Assembly: GCA_031284085.1 (NCBI GenBank)
Contig: JAITAM010000132.1
Location: 1-8,275 of the forward strand
Direction: 5' to 3'
DNA length: 8,275 nt
Source of the DNA: Spirochaetaceae bacterium
Lineage (GTDB): Bacteria; Spirochaetota; Spirochaetia; Treponematales; Breznakiellaceae
The notes beneath the pieces were generated by a model. The model was not told the origin of the DNA. It saw nothing but the letters and a program-made list of their open reading frames with translations, and did no database searches. Positions 1 through 6,561 of this stretch are shown here, in pieces (the stretch's first letter is position 1; every line of letters starts with the position of its first letter). The position numbers and the translations under genes were made by a program.

Positions 1-243
1 AATAAAGAACATAACACAACAGGACACTTCTGGGGAGACAGGTTCTGGAGTAGAGAGATTAAGGATGAGAAGGATTTCTGGGCAGTCTTTGAGTATATAG
101 AGCAGAACCCTGTTAAAGCGGGGTTGGTAGCGAAAGCAGAGGACTGGGAGTACAGTGGAGCGTATCACCGTTATCATGGAATAACTCTGATAGTGTCTGA
201 GGTAACGCAGAAGTTCTGGGATAACTTCCACGCTAGGCTTTAG
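1..243 (+). CDS. Y1 (REP-associated) transposase, C-terminal part, cut by the window start
   Basis: This is the last 80 codons of a Y1-family HUH transposase, a single-strand DNA nickase/ligase of the IS200/IS605 and RAYT kind. The frame is open from base 1 and ends at TAG 241-243. Visible hallmarks are the block TGHFWGDRFWSR and, 15 residues further on, YIEQNPVKAGLV; the Tyr of YIEQNPV (codon 94-96) is the expected nucleophile. The HUH metal site lies upstream, outside the window. By hand alignment about 42 of the first 66 residues match the transposase at 6884-7369, so the two are relatives rather than recent copies. The tail after GITLIVS diverges. It points toward the efflux operon, and a copy of the AGGTCNGACCT palindrome begins 12 bases past its stop. 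Whether the gene is intact cannot be judged. Confidence 0.9.
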   Translation, partial: NKEHNTTGHFWGDRFWSREIKDEKDFWAVFEYIEQNPVKAGLVAKAEDWEYSGAYHRYHGITLIVSEVTQKFWDNFHARL

Positions 244-254
244 ACCGGCAGAAG

Positions 255-265
255 GGGTCAGACCT
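255..265. repeat. AGGTCNGACCT palindrome, copy 1
   Basis: GGGTCAGACCT, one mismatch from the odd palindrome AGGTCNGACCT. It begins 12 bases after the stop of the Y1 transposase at the left edge, mirroring the copy that follows the stop of the second transposase. It is probably part of the transposase element's end. Confidence 0.6.
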
Positions 266-324
266 CTTGAAAAGTTTTAAGTATCGATGTAACTAGAAAA
301 GCTTTTAGTGTTTTTAGTTGTGTT

Positions 325-1641
325 ATGAAAAAATTACTCTTAGCATTCGTTCCTTTTCTCATCACTGGCCCTCTCATGGCTCAAGAGCCGCTAACGCTCG
401 ACAGTGCTATCAACAGAATACTTTCCTATAATATAGACATTCAAAAAAATGCGCTCGATCTTGCCGCGACTTTGTATGCAGCCGACCATAGCTGGTCAAC
501 CTTCTTCCCAACGATAAGCGTTGGCGCAAACGCAACATACAACTCAAACCTCATCACTAACGGCGGCCTCCAGTTTAGAGAAACTAACGTTTCATGGACG
601 CTCTCGGCTACGATTAGGCTGCAGCTCAACGCCGGTATTCCCTTCGCAATTAAAGAACTTAAACTCGCCGCAGAAAACAAAAGCGCTGAATACGAAAGGG
701 CGCGCCGTAAGTTGGAGCTGAGTGTAACGAGTACGTTTTATGGGCTGCTTGCTTCACAAGAATACCTAAAACTGCTGGAAGAAAACCTCGCTTTTGCCCA
801 ACGCTACAGAGATCGTTTATATGAAGCTTTTCAGGCGGGCATTACCGGCGAGATTGCCTATCTGAGAAGCCAGTTAGAGGTGGAAACGGCAAAGGCCACG
901 TTAAGCACCGAGCAGATATCCTATGACAACAGTTTGCGAACGTTTTTAGCCTTGCTCGGAATGGATCCGGATCATGCAGTAACATTGAAAGGTGAAATAC
1001 AGGTAAACCGGCTTGAAGTTGATGCCGGCCAACTCATCCGTGAGTATCTCGCTGTGCATCCTGACGTTCAGGCAAAGCGCCAAGAGATTGAAAGGCAGGA
1101 ATTGGTAAAGAAGCAAAGCGATTTTAAGACCTACGGGCCGACTGTAGATTTGAGCTGGGGGCTTAATCTTAATAATAGCCGCGGTTTCACTGATCCTCTT
1201 AGTCTGGGCATTGCTATAAACATTCCTATCAATCCGTGGATACCCGGCACAAAGGAAAATCAGGAGACACGGAATGTCAAATCCGCTCTTGAGAAAGCGC
1301 AGTTAGACCTCAAGAATACCGAGCAGCAAACCATGCTTGCCATTCGCTTGAGAGCTGCTACGCTGAACAATTCGTGGCAGAATGTGGAAAACCTCCGCAG
1401 CCGCTTGAACGTTGCACAAAAAAGTTATGACTTGCAGGAGCGTGATTTCCGTGCCGGCGCTGTCGGCTATTCAACACTGGAAGACAGTCAAAAGGCTTTG
1501 TATGAAGCTCAGTACAGGCTTCTTCAAGGTGAAGTGTCGTACTGGAATGCCATCCTTGATCTAGCGACTGCTATCAATGTAGATTGGAAAATGTTGGTGG
1601 AAACCTACTCAACATTGGTGGAAAACTACTCGGTTAAATAG
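325..1641 (+). CDS. TolC-family outer-membrane efflux channel
   Basis: The predicted product has 438 residues and is the outer-membrane and periplasmic tunnel of a tripartite efflux pump. Residues 1-19 form a signal peptide (MKK, hydrophobic core, cleavage likely after LMA before QEPL). Two related alpha-helical OEP repeats follow, at about 20-220 and 240-425. They are rich in Gln, Glu, Lys and Ala, as the coiled-coil barrel requires, with beta-strand stretches such as SWTLSATIRLQL and TVDLSWGLNL for the barrel. Length is normal for the family. No convincing Shine-Dalgarno sequence precedes the ATG (upstream is T-rich); it was chosen because it alone gives a full signal peptide. The gene is first in the operon, 177 bases ahead of the adaptor gene, and corresponds in position to Borrelia besC. 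The C-terminus ends in a 7-residue tandem duplication (LVETYST, LVENYSV). Substrates cannot be inferred. Confidence 0.93.
   Translation: MKKLLLAFVPFLITGPLMAQEPLTLDSAINRILSYNIDIQKNALDLAATLYAADHSWSTFFPTISVGANATYNSNLITNGGLQFRETNVSWTLSATIRLQLNAGIPFAIKELKLAAENKSAEYERARRKLELSVTSTFYGLLASQEYLKLLEENLAFAQRYRDRLYEAFQAGITGEIAYLRSQLEVETAKATLSTEQISYDNSLRTFLALLGMDPDHAVTLKGEIQVNRLEVDAGQLIREYLAVHPDVQAKRQEIERQELVKKQSDFKTYGPTVDLSWGLNLNNSRGFTDPLSLGIAINIPINPWIPGTKENQETRNVKSALEKAQLDLKNTEQQTMLAIRLRAATLNNSWQNVENLRSRLNVAQKSYDLQERDFRAGAVGYSTLEDSQKALYEAQYRLLQGEVSYWNAILDLATAINVDWKMLVETYSTLVENYSVK
1594..1635 (+). repeat. 21-bp tandem duplication at the 3' end of the TolC gene
   Basis: Two adjacent 21-base units, both starting TTGGTGGAAA and differing at a few bases, encode LVETYST and LVENYSV immediately before the final Lys and the stop. 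Family members normally end soon after the helix that holds the first copy, so the second looks like a slippage product that lengthened the tail. Confidence 0.7.
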
Positions 1642-1681
1642 GGGCTTGCGGAAGGTCCTGCTGTGTCTATGCTTCCGGCGG

Positions 1682-1735
1682 GCAAAAAGCCGTGCGCCGT
1701 TTTTGATACCAATACCGATACCGAAGCTTTGAAAC
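1682..1735 (-). repeat. Decayed, inverted copy of the 54-bp intergenic repeat
   Basis: Read on the plus strand, this stretch opens GCAAAAAGCCGTGCGCCG, then TTGATACCAA, then TTTGAAAC. The reverse complement of the 54-bp unit at 2875 has the same blocks in the same order: GCAAAAAGCCGTACGCCG, TTGATACAAC and TTTGAAAC. The copy has small indels, including about 11 extra bases before TTTGAAAC, and has lost the hairpin end. It occupies the tolC-adaptor spacer, where no gene is seen. Confidence 0.65.
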
Positions 1736-1804
1736 AAAGCGTTCGGGTTAAAAGAGGCGTGCCTGCTTTATGAATTTGATGGCTATAGAAGAATTTCTAA
1801 TTGT

Positions 1805-1810
1805 AAGGAG
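1805..1810 (+). promoter_or_regulatory. Ribosome binding site of the adaptor gene
   Basis: AAGGAG ends 8 bases before the ATG at 1819 and fixes that start. Confidence 0.85.
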
Positions 1811-1818
1811 ATAGTGCC

Positions 1819-2874
1819 ATGGGGAGAAAGCGTTACTCATCAGTCGTGAACATCATTATTATTGTGTTCGTTATCATATTTTCTGTTTTTATCGTTCTTA
1901 CCATAAGCAACCGGCGTGCTACCAGTGGAGCAGCAGCGAATCCGCCGCAAGGCGGCGCAGGCGCATCACAAGGCGGCGCAGGCGCACCACAAGGCGGTGC
2001 AGGCGCACCACAAGGCGGTGCAGGCGCAGCGCAAGGCGGCAGAAGCGCACCGCAGGGCGCAGGCGCTGCTGGACAGGCATCACGCGGCACCGTAACCGCG
2101 GTGCGGGTAACGCCTGTGATACTTGATACTATTGAAAATAATTTGATTATCAATGGCGATGTGCTCAGCAGCTCTCAACAGTCGGTTTTTCCAAGCGTAA
2201 ATGGAACAATCACCGAACTGCGGGTGAAAGTCGGCGATACGGTAAGGCGCGGGCAAACGGTAGCGGTAGTTGATCCGTCCCGCCCCGGTGATCTTTACAA
2301 CACCAGCTCTATAACATCAAGCGCATCAGGTACCGTGCTGCAAGTCTCGGTAAACCCAGGCGACACGGTAAGCACTTCAACTACGATAATTGTAGTCGGC
2401 AACACCTCGGATCTCTTTGTTGAGACTTTTCTGCCGGAGCGTTTTTCTGTGATTGCTAAAACGGATATGCCTGCAGTGATCTCGTTTGAAGCTATGCCCG
2501 GTGAAATCTTTGCGGCAACGGTAACCGAGCTTAGTCCGGTTTTGGACCCGGCAACGCGGACTTTGCGTATAAGGCTCAAGCTCACCATGCACGATTCACG
2601 GGTACGTCCGGGGATGTTTGCCACCATCAATCTGGTAATCGGCAGCCACGAAAATGTACCGGTTGTGCCGCGTTCGGCAGTTATCAACACCTACGGGAAC
2701 TGGATCGTGTACATAGTCGGCGCCAACAACACGGCTGAGCGGCGGGAAATAAAAACCGGCTTTGAGAATGACGATTTTATCGAAATTACAAGCGGTCTTG
2801 TTCCCGGCGAGCGGGTGGTAACGGCAGGTCAGACCTTCCTCACGGGCGGCGATATGGTACGCATAGTAGACTAA
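1819..2874 (+). CDS. RND efflux periplasmic adaptor (membrane-fusion protein), hairpinless type
   Basis: This 351-residue adaptor should bridge the RND pump and the TolC channel. An uncleaved N-terminal anchor spans about residues 10-30 (Ile/Val/Phe-rich). It is followed by a low-complexity linker (about 36-89) with six 7-residue QGGAGAx units. The lipoyl domain is at about 125-192, with halves VNGTITELRVKVGDTVRRGQ and ASGTVLQVSVNPGDTVS; the beta-barrel (about 195-275) contains DPATRTLRIRL and RVRPGMFATI; the membrane-proximal domain runs to the end. Only about 15 residues join the lipoyl halves, so there is no coiled-coil alpha-hairpin. The same feature is known for Borrelia BesA, whose structure lacks the hairpin. 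AAGGAG sits 8 bases before this ATG. The gene lies between the channel and pump genes, and the repeat array starts directly after its TAA. Confidence 0.94.
   Translation: MGRKRYSSVVNIIIIVFVIIFSVFIVLTISNRRATSGAAANPPQGGAGASQGGAGAPQGGAGAPQGGAGAAQGGRSAPQGAGAAGQASRGTVTAVRVTPVILDTIENNLIINGDVLSSSQQSVFPSVNGTITELRVKVGDTVRRGQTVAVVDPSRPGDLYNTSSITSSASGTVLQVSVNPGDTVSTSTTIIVVGNTSDLFVETFLPERFSVIAKTDMPAVISFEAMPGEIFAATVTELSPVLDPATRTLRIRLKLTMHDSRVRPGMFATINLVIGSHENVPVVPRSAVINTYGNWIVYIVGANNTAERREIKTGFENDDFIEITSGLVPGERVVTAGQTFLTGGDMVRIVD
1948..2073 (+). repeat. 21-bp tandem repeats coding the Gly/Ala/Gln linker of the adaptor
   Basis: There are six 21-base units, each starting CAAGGCGG or close to it, encoding QGGAGAS, QGGAGAP, QGGAGAP, QGGAGAA, QGGRSAP and QGAGAAG (residues 44-85). 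The first four are nearly identical in DNA; the last two have diverged. The phase preserves the frame, so copy number can change without breaking the gene. The linker lies in the periplasm just after the membrane anchor. Confidence 0.9.
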
Positions 2875-3036
2875 CAGGCCAGCCTGTTTCAAAGGTTGTT
2901 GTATCAAGAGGCGGCGTACGGCTTTTTGCAGGCCAGCCTGTTTCAAAGGTTGTTGTATCAAGAGGTGGCGTACGGCTTTTTGCAGGCCAGCCTGTTTCAA
3001 AGGTTGTTGTATCAAGAGGCGGCGTACGGCTTTTTG
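2875..3036 (+). repeat. Three tandem 54-bp intergenic repeat units (REP/BIME-like)
   Basis: Units start at 2875, 2929 and 2983, each exactly 54 bases, with one C-to-T difference in the second. The first base follows the adaptor stop codon directly. Each unit opens CAGGCCAGCCTG, a 5-bp inverted repeat (CAGGC and GCCTG around CA), then TTTCAAAGGTTGTTGTATC, then a near-palindrome GGCGTACGGC, then a T-run and G. In the first unit the hairpin stem extends to 7 bp (AACAGGC with GCCTGTT). Because 54 is a multiple of 3, several frames stay open through the array and mimic small proteins. The array sits inside the operon, between the adaptor and pump genes, where hairpins could affect mRNA decay or relative expression. 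Confidence 0.92.
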
Positions 3037-3054
3037 CCTGCAAGAAGCAGCTTG

Positions 3055-3065
3055 AGGTCTGACCC
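3055..3065. repeat. AGGTCNGACCT palindrome, copy 2
   Basis: AGGTCTGACCC, one mismatch from the consensus. It lies between the third and fourth 54-bp units, 20 bases before the next hairpin. Confidence 0.65.
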
Positions 3066-3085
3066 CTCAGAAGCCCATTTCTAAG

Positions 3086-3139
3086 CAGGCGCAGCCTGTT
3101 TCAAAGGTTGTTGTATCAAGGGCGGCGTACGGCTTTCTG
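3086..3139 (+). repeat. Fourth, diverged 54-bp repeat unit
   Basis: This unit is separated from the tandem array by about 49 bases that include the AGGTCTGACCC palindrome. It opens CAGGCGCAGCCTG, so the stem CAGGC/GCCTG is unchanged while the loop is GCA instead of CA. Two bases are missing in the middle (CAAGGGCGG for CAAGAGGCGG), keeping the total at 54. Confidence 0.85.
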
Positions 3140-3152
3140 CTTGACAGGCGTG

Positions 3153-3184
3153 CAGGCCAGCCTGTTTCAACCCGCCAGCGGGTT
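3153..3184 (+). repeat. Truncated fifth repeat unit with a second hairpin
   Basis: CAGGCCAGCCTGTTTCAA matches the first 18 bases of the 54-bp unit. It then runs directly into CCCGCCAGCGGGTT. The junction makes a new perfect inverted repeat, AACCCGC and GCGGGTT around CA (3169-3184), with the same closing CCAG loop as the standard hairpin. It ends about 24 bases before the ribosome binding site of the pump gene. Confidence 0.75.
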
Positions 3185-3207
3185 CCAAAGTTTCGGTATT
3201 GTATTAC

Positions 3208-3214
3208 AAAGGAG
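3208..3214 (+). promoter_or_regulatory. Ribosome binding site of the RND pump gene
   Basis: AAAGGAG lies 13 bases before ATG 3228. The spacing is long but this is the only Shine-Dalgarno-like site near, and it favours 3228 over the upstream in-frame ATG at 3108, which lies inside a repeat unit. Confidence 0.65.
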
Positions 3215-3227
3215 TCTTTTAGAAAGT

Positions 3228-6200
3228 ATGACTATACCTCAATATTCTGTTAAGCGACCGGTTACGATTACGGTTCTTTATGTCCTTGCACTCGGCGTCG
3301 CGGCGACTATGATTCCCGGTATCGCAGTCGACCTTTACCCTTCAACCTCGTCTCCTGTCCTCTCGGTCTATACCAGTTATTCAGGCGCAGGCCCTGAGGA
3401 CGTAGAGCGTAATATAACCAATGTGCTTGAACGCTCCTTGGCCAGCACGCGCGGCCTCACCAATATGACTTCAAGCTCATCCTTTGGCAGCAGCAATATC
3501 AACCTTAGCTTTTCTTACGGTACGGATATGGATGAGGCGGCAACAGACGCTCAAACTCTGCTCAGCCGTCTTGCTAACTCGCTGCCCGACGGCGCAGGCA
3601 CGCCAACTGTGAGGCGTTTTGATATGTCGGCAATGCCCATAATACAGCTTGCGGTAAGGGGAAACTACTCTCCAGACCAGCTGCGTATTTATGCGGAGGA
3701 TGAGATTCAAGCGCAATTGGAACGTATTGAAGGCGTCGCCTCAGCATCGGTAACAGGCGGCACGAGCCAAATTGTGAATGTTGCCGTCTCGCTCAACCGG
3801 CTTGCCGCCTTCAATTTGACTATAAGCGATCTGAGTAACGCGCTAAGAAATCAGGATGTACTGGCATCGGGAGGGAACATAGTCCGCGGTGAGCAGCAAT
3901 ACCAGATCATGACCCGCCAAGAGTTAAAGACGGTAGACCAGATCGAGCAGCTTGTGGTGAAGACGATTAGCCTTGGACAAGACGGCCGTTCGCATACGGT
4001 GCGCCTTTCCGATATTGCCGAAGTCAGTATTGAGTACAACGACAACGCCGCCCGTATTTATGTCAACGGCCAAAGCGGTGTTTTTATTCAGATAACCAGC
4101 GAGAGCGACAGCAACCAAGTCCGCGTCTCACGGGCGGTACAGGCTGCGCTTGCCGGGATAAACGCCGGCCTTCCCACAGGCGTAACTTTAGAGCTGCTTT
4201 CTGATAATACATCCCTCATCAGTGCAACCATGAATCAAGTCTACACCAATGCCATACAGGGCATTATTCTGGCAATGATCGTCATCTTTATCTTCATGCG
4301 TAATGTAAAAGGGACATTGATCATTGGCTTTTCCATACCGATTTCTATCTTCTTAACCGTAATGTTCATGGCGATCTTCGGCTTTACCCTTAACCTCCTC
4401 ACCATGACCGGACTCATTATGGCGCTCGGTATGACCGTTGACGCATCAATCGTTATTCTCGAAAACGTTCATGGCTATCGCTCCCGTGGGACAAAGCCCG
4501 ATATTGCCGCTATTCTCGGCAGTCAGGAGATGTTCCGCGCTATCGTTACTTCGACAACGACAACCCTCTGCGTCTTTGTGCCGCTCATTATCTTCAAAAA
4601 CGATCTTGAGATGATAGGACAGATGGCTAACGATCTTATTTTTACCGTGATCATTGCGCTCGTCTGCTCCCTTGTGGTCGCCTTAACGCTGGTGCCGGCG
4701 CTCTGCGGCTCTATTCTGAAGCTCGATACCCGTAAGCAAAAGCCCTTAAAGAACCCTCTGTTGCGCCTTATTGACGATATCATCGAGGGCTTCTTAACAG
4801 TGGTGGACAACGGCTACCGCAAAGCTGTGGAATACTGCTTGAGCCACCGCCTTCTCGTTCTGCTCGCGGTCGGCGTTGTTCTTGCCATATCGCTCATGCA
4901 GCTTTCCGGTATCGGTATGAATCTCTTTTTCCGCAGCAGGGTTGACGATACCGTCAGCCTCAATCTTACTTTGCCGCAAGGCTCTACTATCGAAGCATCG
5001 GAGGAGATTTTGTGGCAAGTGTCGGATATTATTCAGCGGGAAGTTCAGAATTACAAAAGCATTATTTTAATGGCGCGCCAAGGACAAGGCAGCGTACAGA
5101 TCATGCTCCCGCCGCCGGCCGAACAGACCGATACGCCGACCAGTATCAATGCTAAATTAACGCCGTTTCTTACACAGTTTCCGGGTGTGCAGGCGGGGTT
5201 TCGTGCGGGACGGTCGATGAGCAGCACTTCGAGCGTGGAAATGACCGTTACCTCGCGTGATGTTACTGCGGTTACCGAAGTTGCCAATGAGATAAAGGAC
5301 ATCATGGGCCGCTACCTGCCTGAGATTGAAGAGCCGACCGTCAATATTGAAGAGGGGTCGCCGCAGTTGTACATCAATATTGATAGGGAGCGGGCAACGG
5401 CGCTTGGCGTATCGGCTCAAAGCATTACTTCCGAGATACGGGCTGCGTTGGACGGCACAACGGCGACCAGTATCGTCATAAACGATAGGACGGTGAATGT
5501 GAATGTGCAGCTACGGAAAGAGGACCGCAGCGGGCTGCAAAACCTCGACGCTCTCTTTGTGCGTTCGGGACAGAATCGTATACCTCTTTCCAACTTTGCA
5601 ACGATCAGCGAAGGCAGAGCGCCGCGGTCAATTCGCCATGAGAATCAGGAACGGGTCGTGCGTATTTCAGGTTCTTTACCGTCGGGCATTGCGTCAACCG
5701 ATATGCAGTTACGGCTTGAGGAGACGATAAAGCAGCACTTGATACCGCGTGATTCTGTAACCGTGCGGTATGTGGGAGAAGCGCAAGAGATTGAACGGTA
5801 CAACTCTCGGTTCATTGTTATCATAGGCGTTGCTATTTTCTTGGTCTTTGGCCTTATGGCAAGCCAGTTTGAGTCCTTTGTAGACCCGCTTATCATTATT
5901 TTTTCTATTCCGCTTTTGTTTATTGGGGTTGTCTGGATTTACAAGATCGGCAATGAGGCAATGTCTGTTTTCTCGCTGCTCGGCATTGTTGCCCTTGTCG
6001 GTATTGTCGTCAACAACGGTATTGTTATGGTTGATTACACCAATACCCTGCGCGCCCGCGGCCTTAATGTCCATGACGCCTGCTTGGAGGCGTGCCGGAA
6101 CCGTCTGCGTCCTATTTTAATGACGAGTTTGACGACTATTCTTGGCATGGCGCCCATTGCTTTTTTTCCGGGTGCGGGTGCGGAGACGATACAGCCTATC

Positions 6201-6461
6201 GGCAAGACCTTTGTTGGCGGGCTGAGCGTATCTTCCATTATGACTTTGTTTGTTACACCGATTATGTACTCGCTGCTCAACAGTTGGCAGGACAAACGGG
6301 GCAAGCAGGGCAAGCGGACTAAGAAAATCGTATACCTAATCATCATTGCGCTTATTATTACCGGTGTTATCGTTGCTGTTGTTATGTTAAGCAACGGGAA
6401 TTCCGGTACGGCAGGAACCAGTGCCGGCGGTCCGCCAATGGGTCCGGGCGGCGGCGGTTAA
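3228..6461 (+). CDS. RND-family efflux pump, inner-membrane permease
   Basis: This is a 1077-residue proton- or ion-driven exporter (AcrB/HAE1-like). The start at 3228 gives the family N-terminus (MTIPQYSVKRPVTITV); an in-frame ATG at 3108 would add 40 residues translated from repeat DNA. TM1 is at about 10-30, followed by VDLYPS and the first periplasmic loop. TM2-6 span about 341-493 and TM7 about 540-560. The second loop extends to about 860 and TM8-12 span about 861-1018. TM4 reads MTVDASIVILENV, keeping one Asp (D405, AcrB D407 position) with Ala at the next. TM10 has VNNGIVMVDY, with Asn where AcrB has the relay Lys. Beyond TM12 come a basic stretch, an extra helix (about 1034-1055) and a Gly/Pro-rich tail. 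The gene is third in the operon and corresponds to Borrelia besB by position. Confidence 0.94.
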   Translation: MTIPQYSVKRPVTITVLYVLALGVAATMIPGIAVDLYPSTSSPVLSVYTSYSGAGPEDVERNITNVLERSLASTRGLTNMTSSSSFGSSNINLSFSYGTDMDEAATDAQTLLSRLANSLPDGAGTPTVRRFDMSAMPIIQLAVRGNYSPDQLRIYAEDEIQAQLERIEGVASASVTGGTSQIVNVAVSLNRLAAFNLTISDLSNALRNQDVLASGGNIVRGEQQYQIMTRQELKTVDQIEQLVVKTISLGQDGRSHTVRLSDIAEVSIEYNDNAARIYVNGQSGVFIQITSESDSNQVRVSRAVQAALAGINAGLPTGVTLELLSDNTSLISATMNQVYTNAIQGIILAMIVIFIFMRNVKGTLIIGFSIPISIFLTVMFMAIFGFTLNLLTMTGLIMALGMTVDASIVILENVHGYRSRGTKPDIAAILGSQEMFRAIVTSTTTTLCVFVPLIIFKNDLEMIGQMANDLIFTVIIALVCSLVVALTLVPALCGSILKLDTRKQKPLKNPLLRLIDDIIEGFLTVVDNGYRKAVEYCLSHRLLVLLAVGVVLAISLMQLSGIGMNLFFRSRVDDTVSLNLTLPQGSTIEASEEILWQVSDIIQREVQNYKSIILMARQGQGSVQIMLPPPAEQTDTPTSINAKLTPFLTQFPGVQAGFRAGRSMSSTSSVEMTVTSRDVTAVTEVANEIKDIMGRYLPEIEEPTVNIEEGSPQLYINIDRERATALGVSAQSITSEIRAALDGTTATSIVINDRTVNVNVQLRKEDRSGLQNLDALFVRSGQNRIPLSNFATISEGRAPRSIRHENQERVVRISGSLPSGIASTDMQLRLEETIKQHLIPRDSVTVRYVGEAQEIERYNSRFIVIIGVAIFLVFGLMASQFESFVDPLIIIFSIPLLFIGVVWIYKIGNEAMSVFSLLGIVALVGIVVNNGIVMVDYTNTLRARGLNVHDACLEACRNRLRPILMTSLTTILGMAPIAFFPGAGAETIQPIGKTFVGGLSVSSIMTLFVTPIMYSLLNSWQDKRGKQGKRTKKIVYLIIIALIITGVIVAVVMLSNGNSGTAGTSAGGPPMGPGGGG

Positions 6462-6473
6462 GCAGCCATCTAC

Positions 6474-6504
6474 CAGCAGGCACGGCCTGTTTGGTTGGAG
6501 GTCT
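6474..6504 (+). repeat. Direct repeat A, first copy (CAGGC-ACG-GCCTG hairpin plus half palindrome)
   Basis: CAGCAGGCACGGCCTGTTTG, then GTTGGAGGTCT. It contains the CAGGC/GCCTG stem with loop ACG. It stops at AGGTCT, the left half of the AGGTCNGACCT palindrome, exactly where a 54-bp-type unit begins. A second copy at 6562 continues through GACC. Confidence 0.75.
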
Positions 6505-6556
6505 CAGGCCAGCCTGTTTCAAAGGTTGTTGTAACGAGAATAGTGTACGGCTTTTG
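6505..6556 (+). repeat. Intergenic repeat unit downstream of the pump gene
   Basis: The first 29 bases, from CAGGCCAGCCTG through GGTTGTTGTA, are identical to the 54-bp unit. The rest has drifted (CGAGAATAGTGTACGGCTTTTG) and the unit is 52 bases long. It lies between two copies of direct repeat A. Confidence 0.85.
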
Positions 6557-6561
6557 CCTGA

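Noticed and set aside
267..295. Possible promoter of the efflux operon (TTGAAA at 267)
   Set aside because: At a 17-base spacing the -10 would be TAACTA, a poor match. The true operon promoter was not found and may lie in or before the transposase gene.
1833..2153. Pro/Cys/Ala-rich minus-strand frame opposite the adaptor linker
   Set aside because: It is the antisense reading of the QGGAGAx repeats and has no support of its own.
2826..2836. Exact AGGTCAGACCT inside the 3' end of the adaptor gene
   Set aside because: It encodes the conserved AGQTF segment of the adaptor's last domain, so protein constraint explains it. I did not count it with the intergenic copies, though its closeness to the repeat array is curious.
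2596..3084. Small proteins on either strand in the adaptor-pump spacer
   Set aside because: Their sequences are 18-residue repeats produced by the 54-bp units in different frames, with no supported start or ribosome binding site.
2875..3184. CRISPR array or integron attC array
   Set aside because: The units are directly adjacent with no unique spacers, and no cas genes or integrase are present. The units lack the attC pattern of paired RYYYAAC and GTTRRRY core sites.
6484..6510. Terminator hairpin GGCCTG...CAGGCC after the pump gene
   Set aside because: The pairing has a 15-base loop and no T-run after it. The two halves belong to adjacent repeat elements.
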